Assembly (NCBI RefSeq): GCF_000774145.1
Contig: NZ_KN322961.1
Span: 82,423 to 146,422 of the forward strand
Origin: Pseudomonas mediterranea CFBP 5447
GTDB lineage: Bacteria > Pseudomonadota > Gammaproteobacteria > Pseudomonadales > Pseudomonadaceae
Direction of reading: 5' to 3'
Length of the DNA stretch: 64,000 nucleotides
Part shown: positions 25,325 through 32,187 of the stretch, piece after piece
How the letters are laid out: the number at the start of each line of letters is the position of its first letter
How positions within the stretch are numbered: position 1 is the first letter of the stretch
Made by a program: the position numbers and the translations under genes
The notes under the pieces: generated by a model
Databases searched by the model: none
Told to the model about the DNA's origin: nothing
Seen by the model: the letters and a program-made list of their open reading frames with translations, nothing else

Positions 25325-26176
25325 ATGGATATTTATGAAATTCGTAAACGCAATCTGGTGAAGCTGATAGGCAACCAGAGAAAGGGAGCTTGCGCGGAGC
25401 GCTGGGGGATGGCTCCTGCGCATCTCAGCCAGATCCTCTCTGACAAGACAGCCAAGAACCTTGGTGACGACGTAGCGCGCCGAATTGAAAGCGTCGAGAA
25501 ACTGCCGCGGGGCTGGTTTGACTCAATACCCCTGGGCGAGGAGATTTCTGTTTCCGACTTAAATGGTTCCGCGCCGGAAGCGGGTGAGGAGATTGAAGTC
25601 GCAGCTCTCTCCGCCGCTGACCTAGTGCGGCAGATGCTTGCAAAACAGGGAAAGGGGCTGTCAGACCAAGCCCGCCAACGCTTACTCGCTATTGCCGAGG
25701 CGGATGATGGCGGCGCCCTTGAGATCGATTACTACCGGCCTGGCGCCGTCGGTGACGAAGTGTGGATTGCCCACTACGACGTGCGGGCAGCAATGGGCGG
25801 CGGTCAAATCCCGCACGACTATCCTGAAATGCTCCAGGACGTGCGCGTCAGCCCTCAGCACCTGCGCGAGATAGGCGTCGAATTCAAAGAGCATTTCCAC
25901 CTGAAGATCGTCACCGGCTGGGGACAGTCAATGGCCCCGACGATCAAGCACCGCGACCCGTTGCTTGTGGATATCAGCATCCGTGAGTTTGTTGGGGATG
26001 GGATCTACATGTTCTCCTGGGAAGGGCATCTGTACATAAAGCGGCTCCAGTGGCTGGGCGATGACCAGCTCAGCATGATCTCGGACAACGCTCTGCATCC
26101 GCCGCGGACGATTCGAGCAGACGAGACCTACATACAGGCGCGGGTGCTGCTGGTGTGGAATGCGCACCTAGTTTAA
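25325..26176 (+). CDS. CI-like prophage repressor (S24 peptidase fold)
   Basis: A 283-residue repressor. The N-terminal helix-turn-helix (CAERWGMAPAHLSQILSDKT) is at about residues 22-42. The C-terminal S24 domain has the Ser site GWGQSMAPTIKHRDPLLVDI near 200 and the Lys site YIKRLQWLGDD near 238. The usual Ala-Gly cleavage point is replaced by AAMGGG. The start MDIYEIRKRNL matches relatives and leaves all operators upstream, but it has no clear ribosome site. An earlier in-frame ATG at 25280 has AAGGA 12 bases upstream and is the alternative; it would place operator 3 in the coding region. Confidence 0.88.
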   Translation: MDIYEIRKRNLVKLIGNQRKGACAERWGMAPAHLSQILSDKTAKNLGDDVARRIESVEKLPRGWFDSIPLGEEISVSDLNGSAPEAGEEIEVAALSAADLVRQMLAKQGKGLSDQARQRLLAIAEADDGGALEIDYYRPGAVGDEVWIAHYDVRAAMGGGQIPHDYPEMLQDVRVSPQHLREIGVEFKEHFHLKIVTGWGQSMAPTIKHRDPLLVDISIREFVGDGIYMFSWEGHLYIKRLQWLGDDQLSMISDNALHPPRTIRADETYIQARVLLVWNAHLV

Positions 26177-26181
26177 AAACA

Positions 26182-26208
26182 AAAAGCTGGGTTTCGAATC
26201 TGGCTTTT
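26182..26208 (+). terminator. Weak hairpin between repressor and rexA-like gene
   Basis: AAAAGCTGGGTT-TCG-AATCTGGCTTTT folds as a 12-bp stem with three wobble pairs and a U tract. It lies just after the repressor stop. A leaky attenuator here would keep expression of the next two genes below that of cI. Confidence 0.5.
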
Positions 26209-26235
26209 CATTTAGCTGTACAGGGAGGGAGCGAA

Positions 26236-27297
26236 ATGTCAGGGCGAAAACCAATAACAATCCATTACAGAAAGTTTGTGAGACCTGAAAAAGCCAAGTT
26301 CAGCTTGGAGCAGATGATTAGATCTGCAATGGACTACCCTATCGATGGTGGAATTCAGTTAAAACATAGATATCTAGAAAGACTACGGATAGACGGTACG
26401 GACAATTACTTCATTAACTTATATCAAGACTCCGCCGAAAACTTGGGATTCGTCTATGGAGATATACTTCACTTCTCTAAAGGGCATTTACAGGCTTTAG
26501 CAAAGACCGCAGACCCTCAAGCACAATCTGTACCGGTGCAACAATTAAAAGCCCCCGAACAATCCGAATACGTTCACTCCCAGATGTTTTGGATGATAAA
26601 AGATGATCACGCTTTTGTTGTTCAAAGCATGTCACTTAAGTCAGCGGATCTTGAAGATTACCTATCTTGGTTATTAAAAACCAAATCCAACACTTTAAAT
26701 GCGGATGATACTGTAACTCTTACATCCAAATTTGATATCGATGACGTGGGTGGTGAATTAGCGGACATTCAAGAAATTGTCATCGGTGGCGTTGCATCAC
26801 CTCCTCCGGTGAAATTCGAGCCTCAGCCCTCTACGCCACAGACAGTAGAGGAGATCAGAGAAGTTACTCAGCACGGACAGATAGATACAGGTCGAACCAC
26901 TGGCTGGGCTACGGCCCGAAGGATATTGGCGGAGCTGCTTGGTGGTGATGCAAACGTAACATCGCTGATGCAATCGGTACCGCCCGACGCAGAGCTCGAT
27001 GTACAAGTTCATATAGGATTCAAGACCAAAAAACGCAAGATAGATCGTGTTGCGCTTACGCAGCTCGAAACTGGCTTGCGAAATCTCCCTGATAGTCAGC
27101 TCCAAGTGAAAGCGAAAGGCGGCAAGATTGGAAGTGATGGCTCTATACGACTACATCACAACGCCTCTATAAAACTTATCACTGCAATGGATGGAAACAA
27201 TGAAATTATTGGTTCGCTTTTAGACCCAGCTGATGTGTTGCGTGCTACAATTGAAGCCTACGCTACTTTTGTAGCAAATGGCAAAATCCCAGAGTGA
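26236..27297 (+). CDS. RexA-like lysogeny exclusion protein (candidate)
   Basis: A 353-residue soluble protein (MSGRKPITIHYRKFVRPEKA) with no signal or membrane segment. GGGAGCGAA precedes the ATG. It follows cI and precedes a four-span membrane protein by 6 bases, exactly the lambda cI-rexA-rexB layout. From memory of lambda RexA, several stretches run parallel: YLERLRIDG with YLYIHKIDG near residue 45; SADLEDYLSWLL with TSDLTDFLIG near 140; LDVQVHIGFKTKKRKI with LDIVIKPKFKRDIKKV near 255. This has not been aligned by program. It is longer than RexA (279) through an insertion around residues 185-225. Low GC suggests import. In lambda, RexA with RexB aborts infection by other phages. Confidence 0.6.
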   Translation: MSGRKPITIHYRKFVRPEKAKFSLEQMIRSAMDYPIDGGIQLKHRYLERLRIDGTDNYFINLYQDSAENLGFVYGDILHFSKGHLQALAKTADPQAQSVPVQQLKAPEQSEYVHSQMFWMIKDDHAFVVQSMSLKSADLEDYLSWLLKTKSNTLNADDTVTLTSKFDIDDVGGELADIQEIVIGGVASPPPVKFEPQPSTPQTVEEIREVTQHGQIDTGRTTGWATARRILAELLGGDANVTSLMQSVPPDAELDVQVHIGFKTKKRKIDRVALTQLETGLRNLPDSQLQVKAKGGKIGSDGSIRLHHNASIKLITAMDGNNEIIGSLLDPADVLRATIEAYATFVANGKIPE

Positions 27298-27303
27298 TAC
27301 TAT

Positions 27304-27891
27304 ATGAGGCGGCCGACCAAGAGGAAGATATTTTCACTATTATTGCCGGTTATTGCAGGCATAGCGGCCGCTTACTACACGCCACTTTCTTTATGGTTTG
27401 ACATGAAGGAAGGATTAATTGCATTCTTAGGATTCATCGCTGCTTCACTTATGCAGGTTATGCCTATCACTGCAAACTTTGTCCAGGCAGACAAGCTCAC
27501 CCCTACAGAAGCCAAGAAGATTGTAGACTCTTTAACTCGCCAGCAGCATTATTGGATAGGTCTTCTGACCGCTACAGTTGCTGCACTTCTTGTAGTAATT
27601 ATTTCCTCCGCACTAAAAAACCCGTTGGAAAAATTGCCGGGTGAATGGCACGGATTCAGTTTCTCTAGTATTCCCTGCTTTTTTATAGCCTCTTTTTTCG
27701 GCTTTGTTTTAATTAAAATGGTCGGGCTTTTCGAGGGAATGTTATCGCTTCACAACCTACGAGCTGAGCTAGTTATTGAGTCCGCACTTAGGGCCGCTGT
27801 TGAAAAGAAAACTGCAATTCAGTCAAGCGCAGGCTCGGTAAAACCCATCTTGCCGGATGGTTACGGGGCAATCGTCGATCAGCCTAAATGA
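27304..27891 (+). CDS. RexB-like four-span membrane protein (candidate)
   Basis: A 195-residue protein with hydrophobic spans at about 9-28 (IFSLLLPVIAGIAAAYY), 36-60 (GLIAFLGFIAASLMQVM), 83-103 (WIGLLTATVAALLVVII) and 120-145 (IPCFFIASFFGFVLIKM). A cytoplasmic tail of about 45 residues follows. Lambda RexB is a 144-residue four-span ion channel. Topology, size class, place after the RexA-like gene and the following terminator support an equivalent role. Sequence similarity itself is weak. Confidence 0.6.
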   Translation: MRRPTKRKIFSLLLPVIAGIAAAYYTPLSLWFDMKEGLIAFLGFIAASLMQVMPITANFVQADKLTPTEAKKIVDSLTRQQHYWIGLLTATVAALLVVIISSALKNPLEKLPGEWHGFSFSSIPCFFIASFFGFVLIKMVGLFEGMLSLHNLRAELVIESALRAAVEKKTAIQSSAGSVKPILPDGYGAIVDQPK

Positions 27892-27916
27892 AGCCCGCCA
27901 CTGAGCGGGCTTTTTT
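27891..27916 (+). terminator. Intrinsic terminator after the rexB-like gene
   Basis: AAGCCCGC-CACTGA-GCGGGCTTTTTT closes the cI-rexA-rexB-like operon 1 base after the stop codon. Confidence 0.9.
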
Positions 27917-27924
27917 GGTGCCCG

Positions 27925-28233
27925 TCAGAATGGGGCCGCTTCCTCTGCCCTCTCAATGACCTCGACCGTCCGACCCTCCTCGGCGCACGCCTCCCACCTC
28001 AGCGTCACCGACCCATCGTCGTTGAACGTCATATCTATGCCGTCCGTTTCAGAAAGCATGCCCATCACCTCGTCCCATTCTCGCCCCCCGTCGCTGTCCA
28101 GGCGATGGATCGTCACCCAGCGCTGAATCTGCGCGACCGGGTGATTGATCATGTTGGAGACGCGCAGGCCAAGCCTTTCGATCCCACTCATCCCCTGCCC
28201 TACTGCTTTCTCGAACTGATCTGCTTCCTTCAT
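27925..28233 (-). CDS. DUF1654-like protein under a putative SOS box
   Basis: A 102-residue protein (MKEADQFEKAVGQGMSGIER) with ERLGLRVSNMINHPVAQIQR and TIHRLDSDGGREWDEVMGML followed by DDGSVTLRW. These resemble the Pseudomonas DUF1654 family. The start at 28233 has GGGGGTGG 3 bases upstream. A LexA-type box lies 16 bases upstream of the ATG and a CI-operator-like palindrome 42 bases upstream. It opposes cI and the early left operon. Possible roles include antirepressor or SOS-linked induction factor; this is inference. Confidence 0.7.
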   Translation of the reverse strand: MKEADQFEKAVGQGMSGIERLGLRVSNMINHPVAQIQRWVTIHRLDSDGGREWDEVMGMLSETDGIDMTFNDDGSVTLRWEACAEEGRTVEVIERAEEAAPF

Positions 28234-28248
28234 CGCCACCCCCAACAT

Positions 28249-28304
28249 CTGTACATATATCCAGTACACCAAAGCATAGCGCAGTGCTAAACGACAGGTA
28301 AAGA
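28249..28304 (-). promoter_or_regulatory. SOS box and operator-bearing promoter of the DUF1654-like gene
   Basis: CTGTACATATATCCAG at 28249-28264 matches the LexA consensus CTG-N10-CAG with an AT-rich core. Upstream, on the minus strand, TTTACC and TATGCT are 18 bases apart and form a plausible promoter. Between them lies TTTAGC-ACTGC-GCTATG (28275-28291), a near match to the prophage operator. The arrangement predicts dual control by LexA and CI. Confidence 0.6.
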
Positions 28305-28348
28305 TCAGCGCTTGATAGACTTGGGGGCCTATACATATGGAGGCGGCA

Positions 28349-28819
28349 ATGAGAATTGTATTGGCTTGCGTAGTGGTGGTCTGTGCTATTGCTGGTTCCG
28401 CGCTGGGCGGACAATTGAGCGAGAAGGTAGACAGGTTTAAAGGGACAAAGACCCTGTCTTGGGAGTCGTTCCGAGATCAAGATCGAGGGTATTCATTCAA
28501 CGTTTACGCTCACTTCTCAAAAGCAGATGACTCCGCCCCGTACGGCTACTACAGTCTACTTGTCCCTCCAGGTGGGACAGAGTCCTTCGCTTCCTGCCAC
28601 CGGAATCACTGGTTGGTGGATGGGGTCCCGGTTCCAGAATTAGAGGCTGCATACAGCGCATCAGGACGATCCCAAATATTCCGCTCCACCCTAACCAGGA
28701 AAACCCTAGAAAGGATATCCAGAGCTAAAACCGTCGAGTTCAAGATCTGCAATACGGAAGGCTCCGTAAGCGCAAGCGATCTCGACGGACTCCGCCAGCT
28801 CCTTCATGCAACGAATTAA
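28349..28819 (+). CDS. Secreted protein of unknown function
   Basis: A 156-residue protein with a signal peptide (MRIVLACVVVVCAIAGSALG, cleavage after about residue 20). GGAGG lies 6 bases upstream of the ATG at 28349. The mature part has single cysteines at SCHRNHW and KICNTEG that may form a disulphide. It has its own terminator, between the immunity genes and the pL-like promoter. This is a common place for lysogenic-conversion genes. No family recognised. Confidence 0.7.
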   Translation: MRIVLACVVVVCAIAGSALGGQLSEKVDRFKGTKTLSWESFRDQDRGYSFNVYAHFSKADDSAPYGYYSLLVPPGGTESFASCHRNHWLVDGVPVPELEAAYSASGRSQIFRSTLTRKTLERISRAKTVEFKICNTEGSVSASDLDGLRQLLHATN

Positions 28820-28832
28820 TTCTCCCCAATGA

Positions 28833-28857
28833 AGCCCGCTCGCTGCGGGTTTTTTTA
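28833..28857 (+). terminator. Intrinsic terminator after the secreted-protein gene
   Basis: CCCGC-TCGCT-GCGGG followed by TTTTTTT, 14 bases after the stop codon. Confidence 0.9.
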
Positions 28858-28873
28858 CGTCCAGCTGAAATAA

Positions 28874-28917
28874 TTTAGCTCTTAGCTATTGACCAATGTT
28901 TAGCTTATGGCTAAATT
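28874..28917 (+). promoter_or_regulatory. Left operator region (OL-like) and pL
   Basis: Two operator copies, 28874-28890 (TTTAGC TCTTA GCTATT) and 28899-28915 (TTTAGC TTATG GCTAAA, perfect). TTGACC at 28889-28894 and TAAATT at 28912-28917 are 17 bases apart. The perfect operator sits in the spacer and overlaps the -10, as in pR, which has the same -10. This should drive the plus-strand early operon and be silenced by CI. Confidence 0.78.
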
Positions 28918-29198
28918 AACCTAAACGCCAAGCAACAAGGCGCCAGGGCCTCAACAGCCCCACCGTTCTTTAGCGACACCCCTTGCCGGATCACCACCGG
29001 CCCAGCATCAAAGGCAGCGATGAACCGGCCTCAACGGTTCAGAGGGTTGGCAACTGACCCGGGCGTGCAGCGCTGGAGAAACAATCAGAATATAGCCGGA
29101 GGCTGACGCCAGTAGCGGGTCCCGACTGGAAAGCAAGACCACAGATTTACTGATGCCGCTTCTATGGGGCGGCATTGGAAATCAACGGAGAGCAACAC
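28918..29198 (+). other. Structured leader of the early left operon
   Basis: About 280 bases with no convincing gene between pL and the methyltransferase. It has short hairpins: GAACCG/CGGTTC at 29022-29040, GGGT/ACCC at 29044-29060, and ATGCCGC/GCGGCAT at about 29153-29176. An antitermination site or regulatory RNA would be expected here, but no known motif is recognised. Confidence 0.5.
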
Positions 29199-29960
29199 AT
29201 GAAAGTCGATAAAGAAGTAATGGCGCTGCTCAGCGCCTCGCGCACCGAAGATAACAAGCTGTTCATCACCGGCGGCCAGCTCGACAAGAGCCTGTATCAG
29301 CGCCTCGACAAGACGCTCAAGGCGGCCGGTGGCAAGTGGAACACCAAGGCAAAAGCGCACCTGTTTTCCGGTGACGCAGCCGACGCAATCGAAAACATCC
29401 TGATGACCGGTGAAGTCACCGTCCCGCAGGACTTCGGCTTCTTCCCTACCCCGCCGCACGTTGCAAAACAGGCTGCGGATCTCGCCATGATCGGTGACGG
29501 GATGATGGTGCTGGAGCCAAGCGCGGGCCATGGTGCTCTTGCGGTGGCCGCCAACTCCGCAGCGGTTGGCGTAATGGTCGACATGCATGAGTTGCTGCCG
29601 GACAACCATAGAGCGCTGATCGAACTGAAGTTGCCACTATCGGGAGTTTCCGAACCCGGCGACTTCCTGCAGGTCGAGCCGAAGCCCATCTATGACCGCG
29701 TGCTGATGAACCCGCCCTTCGACAAGAAGCGCAGCGACATTCACCACGTCATTCATGCCCTGAAGTTCCTCAAGCCCGGCGGCCGACTAGTGGCGATCAT
29801 GCCTTCCGGCGTGACCTTTCGCGACGACGCGCTGACCCGAGACTTTCGCGGGATCGTAGAGCAGCGCGGCGGCAGTATCGAAACCCTACCTGAAGCCTCG
29901 TTCAAGCAAGCCGGAACGATGGTCAACACCGTGTTGGTAGTGATCCCGGCCGCAGCCTGA
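29199..29960 (+). CDS. DNA adenine methyltransferase-like protein
   Basis: A 253-residue protein starting MKVDKEVMALLSASRTED at 29199, 6 bases after CGGAGAG. The N-terminal 75 residues are a small domain. A class I fold follows with the SAM motif LEPSAGHGALAVAA near residue 105 and the catalytic NPPF motif (VLMNPPFDKK) near 170. The NPPF motif indicates N6-adenine or N4-cytosine methylation. It may protect phage DNA from host restriction. It is the first gene of the early left operon. Confidence 0.85.
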   Translation: MKVDKEVMALLSASRTEDNKLFITGGQLDKSLYQRLDKTLKAAGGKWNTKAKAHLFSGDAADAIENILMTGEVTVPQDFGFFPTPPHVAKQAADLAMIGDGMMVLEPSAGHGALAVAANSAAVGVMVDMHELLPDNHRALIELKLPLSGVSEPGDFLQVEPKPIYDRVLMNPPFDKKRSDIHHVIHALKFLKPGGRLVAIMPSGVTFRDDALTRDFRGIVEQRGGSIETLPEASFKQAGTMVNTVLVVIPAAA

Positions 29961-29971
29961 CAACCAGCGCC

Positions 29972-30098
29972 ACGTCAGCACTGACGTTAACTGCCCGAGC
30001 ACCTGGTCCTCCCCAGCACCAGGCCGCATCGGAGTGTGATCTGGAAAGGCGACTCCGTACCGGGCGTATCGTTAGCACGCTGACGCTTTGACCCGGTA
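29972..30098 (+). other. Array of four hairpins after the methyltransferase gene
   Basis: Consecutive inverted repeats: ACGTCAG/CTGACGT at 29972-29987; CCTGGT/ACCAGG at 30002-30023; CGGAGT/ACTCCG at 30030-30057; TACCGGG/CCCGGTA at 30058-30098 with an inner AGC/GCT. The 220-base stretch 29961-30182 has no gene. Dense, evenly spaced stems suggest a structured RNA or protein-binding region. Confidence 0.55.
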
Positions 30099-30182
30099 CT
30101 GAATGGACGTTCTGCGATGACAAGCGCGGATCACTCCCGGATGCGGAGAAAAAACGACCTGTGCACCTTAGGATCAAGGCCG

Positions 30183-30524
30183 TTATTTCGCCTCTTTCGG
30201 TAAGTAGAATGGGCAGAGGTACTTCATTGCTAACGGGTCCCCAGCGATGTGCATTTTTGTCGTCATGACTTCATCCTGACGGGCCGGGTCGGCATCGATC
30301 TTGGCGATTTCTTCCTTTAGCTCTGGGCTCACTCCGCGATCGGGCACGCTGAGCAAGTTCTGCACCGAGTAGTTCATCTCGGGCTTCAACTCCGCACACA
30401 TGCGGCCGATCGCAACGACATTCACAGCAGTAGATGCGCTTTCATTGGTCGGAAACGAAACCTGTCCAACGCTACTTAGCGCAACAAAAGCCAGCAGATA
30501 ACCGCTTTTTGAAATAAATCGCAT
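30183..30524 (-). CDS. Exported protein, opposite-strand accessory gene
   Basis: A 113-residue protein from the ATG at 30524 (MRFISKSGYLLAFVALSSVG) with a signal-like N-terminus. The mature part has Cys residues at RMCAELKP and YLCPFYL, probably a disulphide pair. It opposes the early operon. No family recognised. Confidence 0.65.
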   Translation of the reverse strand: MRFISKSGYLLAFVALSSVGQVSFPTNESASTAVNVVAIGRMCAELKPEMNYSVQNLLSVPDRGVSPELKEEIAKIDADPARQDEVMTTKMHIAGDPLAMKYLCPFYLPKEAK

Positions 30525-30691
30525 ATCTAAATCATCCAAAAAAGATGACGGCGTTATAGCAGCAGAAACACGAGCGTCAACCCCTCATACCTATCGACGC
30601 AGCTCAAATGCCCTCCGCGCCCAACGGCAACCAGCGGAGCGGATGAGTGCATTGCGAGTTTTGTTGGATCAACCAAACACTGGAGGTCGTC

Positions 30692-30970
30692 ATGCACAAC
30701 TGCACCGACACACAAGCAGTTTGCCGAGGTTGCGGACTGAAGCTGCGCGGCTCGCCATCGTGGAAAGGCGGCCTCGCCTATCACCCTGAGCCGAAAGGTG
30801 AAGTCCACCAATGCCACTACGGTGGCTGGGTCTGCTCGCGCCGCTGCGACATCCGCGCCTGTGTCGAGCTGGAAGGAACCATGCCTGGCTGCGGTGGCGT
30901 GAACAGTTACAAGCGGCTGTCCATTTACGCCAAAGAGAGTATTGAGCGCCATTGGCCGGAGGCAGCATGA
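30692..30970 (+). CDS. Cys-rich zinc-binding phage protein
   Basis: A 92-residue protein from an ATG with GGAGG 5 bases upstream (MHNCTDTQAVCRGCGLKLRG). Cysteines lie at CRGCG, QCHYGG, VCSRRCD, ACVE and PGCGG. They could bind one or two zinc ions. No family recognised. Its stop overlaps the next ATG (ATGA). Confidence 0.65.
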   Translation: MHNCTDTQAVCRGCGLKLRGSPSWKGGLAYHPEPKGEVHQCHYGGWVCSRRCDIRACVELEGTMPGCGGVNSYKRLSIYAKESIERHWPEAA

Positions 30971-31386
30971 ACGCAGCACTGAATATCTGTCAGACCATGC
31001 ACGACGCTAAGTTGCCTCCACCGGTGAGTGAGACGCGGGAAGAGGTAGCGCGGGCTGAGTGGCTGTACAACGCCGCCGAGGACCTGCTCCGGGGCGTGGA
31101 CGTAGAGTTCCAGCGCCGGATGCGCCAGCCCCAAGGCGTCACCGTGGCCGAGCTGGCTCTGGCAGTTGATGAGCACGTGAACGCCCGGCTGGCAGATGGT
31201 GAGGTTCACTCCCCCGCCCTGGGATGGCTGATGCTCTCACTAGGCCGGCCGGACAAGAACGCCATCGCCGAATTGCTCGGGCCCAGCGACCACCCGCTCG
31301 GCAAGCTTGGCGAGATTGCTGAGGGCCTGCTTTGGCCCCTCGTCGAGCACGCCCTGATCGCCCAGGCAGAGGACGACGAGCAGTGA
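30967..31386 (+). CDS. Unknown early-operon protein
   Basis: A 139-residue helical acidic protein (MNAALNICQTMHDAKLPPPV) with EWLYNAAEDLLRGVDVEF. Start and stop overlap both neighbours by 4 bases, so it is translationally coupled in the series of small genes that follows. No family recognised. Confidence 0.7.
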   Translation: MNAALNICQTMHDAKLPPPVSETREEVARAEWLYNAAEDLLRGVDVEFQRRMRQPQGVTVAELALAVDEHVNARLADGEVHSPALGWLMLSLGRPDKNAIAELLGPSDHPLGKLGEIAEGLLWPLVEHALIAQAEDDEQ

Positions 31387-31574
31387 GCCCTCACATCTTG
31401 ATCGATGAGGAGCTGGCAATCCTTGAGGATCGCGAAACACCGGTCAACTGGTCGGTGATGATCCAGAAGCAGCTCACCGAAATGATGGCTGACCAGAGAA
31501 TCACCATTGACGAATTCACCCACTACTGCGGGCGCCTCAACAAGATCGTTGCCAGGCGCAAGGAGTTGTCATGA
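31383..31574 (+). CDS. Small coupled gene, GTG start
   Basis: A 63-residue protein beginning at GTG (31383), whose first bases overlap the upstream TGA. It reads MSPHILIDEELAILEDRETP and ends CGRLNKIVARRKELS. The helical, charged sequence and coupling at both ends support it. No family recognised. Confidence 0.65.
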   Translation: MSPHILIDEELAILEDRETPVNWSVMIQKQLTEMMADQRITIDEFTHYCGRLNKIVARRKELS

Positions 31575-31741
31575 GTACTGCACCGGTTAAATCCCTGATC
31601 GACGAGCAGATCGCCGAAATCGAGCGGAGCCTGACCATCCTCGGCGCCGGACTGCCGCGAGAGCTGCCCGTCGCCTCTCTTCCACCGAAGCTGGCCGCAG
31701 CCATCAAGGGCGGTCGGATTGCCGTGCGGGTTCGCCAATGA
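31571..31741 (+). CDS. Small coupled gene
   Basis: A 56-residue protein (MSTAPVKSLIDEQIAEIERS) with an amphipathic N-terminal helix and basic C-terminus GGRIAVRVRQ. ATG overlaps the upstream stop and TGA overlaps the next ATG. GGAG lies 5 bases upstream. Confidence 0.6.
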   Translation: MSTAPVKSLIDEQIAEIERSLTILGAGLPRELPVASLPPKLAAAIKGGRIAVRVRQ

Positions 31742-31857
31742 AAGCTCTGTCCTGGATCCTCGCCACTGCCCTCCTCATGACCATGCTGGCCTACACCGTT
31801 GTGAGTGACCGGCCAGGGAGTTGCCAGCTCCCTCAGCTATCGCAGGTGCTGCGATGA
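31738..31857 (+). CDS. Tiny membrane peptide gene
   Basis: A 39-residue peptide (MKALSWILATALLMTMLAYT) with one hydrophobic span at about 4-21 and a short polar tail with one Cys. It is coupled by ATGA overlaps at both ends. Confidence 0.5.
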   Translation: MKALSWILATALLMTMLAYTVVSDRPGSCQLPQLSQVLR

Positions 31858-32030
31858 GCGGCGAAGGCGCAAATAAACGCCAGCAGGCCCTAGCCAAGCG
31901 CTGCGCCAAGCTGCGACGTCAGGGGCTCAGTCTCGGCGGCATCGCCAGCATCACCGGCATTGACCGGGACAAAGTCGCAGCACGCATAACGCTGGGCGAA
32001 AGGCTGCTCAGCCTGGAGACATCGCGATGA
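31854..32030 (+). CDS. Small helix-turn-helix protein
   Basis: A 58-residue basic protein (MSGEGANKRQQALAKRCAKL) with LSLGGIASITGIDRDKVAAR, which fits a helix-turn-helix, at about residues 26-45. Coupled to both neighbours by 4-base overlaps. A DNA-binding role is possible. Confidence 0.6.
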   Translation: MSGEGANKRQQALAKRCAKLRRQGLSLGGIASITGIDRDKVAARITLGERLLSLETSR

Positions 32031-32143
32031 CCAAAATCCAACGCCTGCGCAGGATCTACACCTGGCGCGGATCGGCAATCGTCCTTCTGCTCTGCACTGC
32101 TTGGATGCTCACAAGCGCCTACGCCGGTCGCATCACCTCCTAA
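32027..32143 (+). CDS. Tiny membrane or exported peptide gene
   Basis: A 38-residue peptide with a basic N-terminus (MTKIQRLRRIYTWRGS) and a hydrophobic span AIVLLLCTAWMLTSAYA that could also be a signal peptide. Coupled to the upstream gene by ATGA. Confidence 0.45.
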   Translation: MTKIQRLRRIYTWRGSAIVLLLCTAWMLTSAYAGRITS

Positions 32144-32187
32144 CTCACACCTTCAAGCGCTGCGCACGTCGCGGCAAGGATTCGCTC

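Noticed and set aside
26205..26222. Further CI operator after the repressor gene (TTTAGC at 26211).
   Set aside because: Only one half-site is present; the right half (AGGGAG) does not match.
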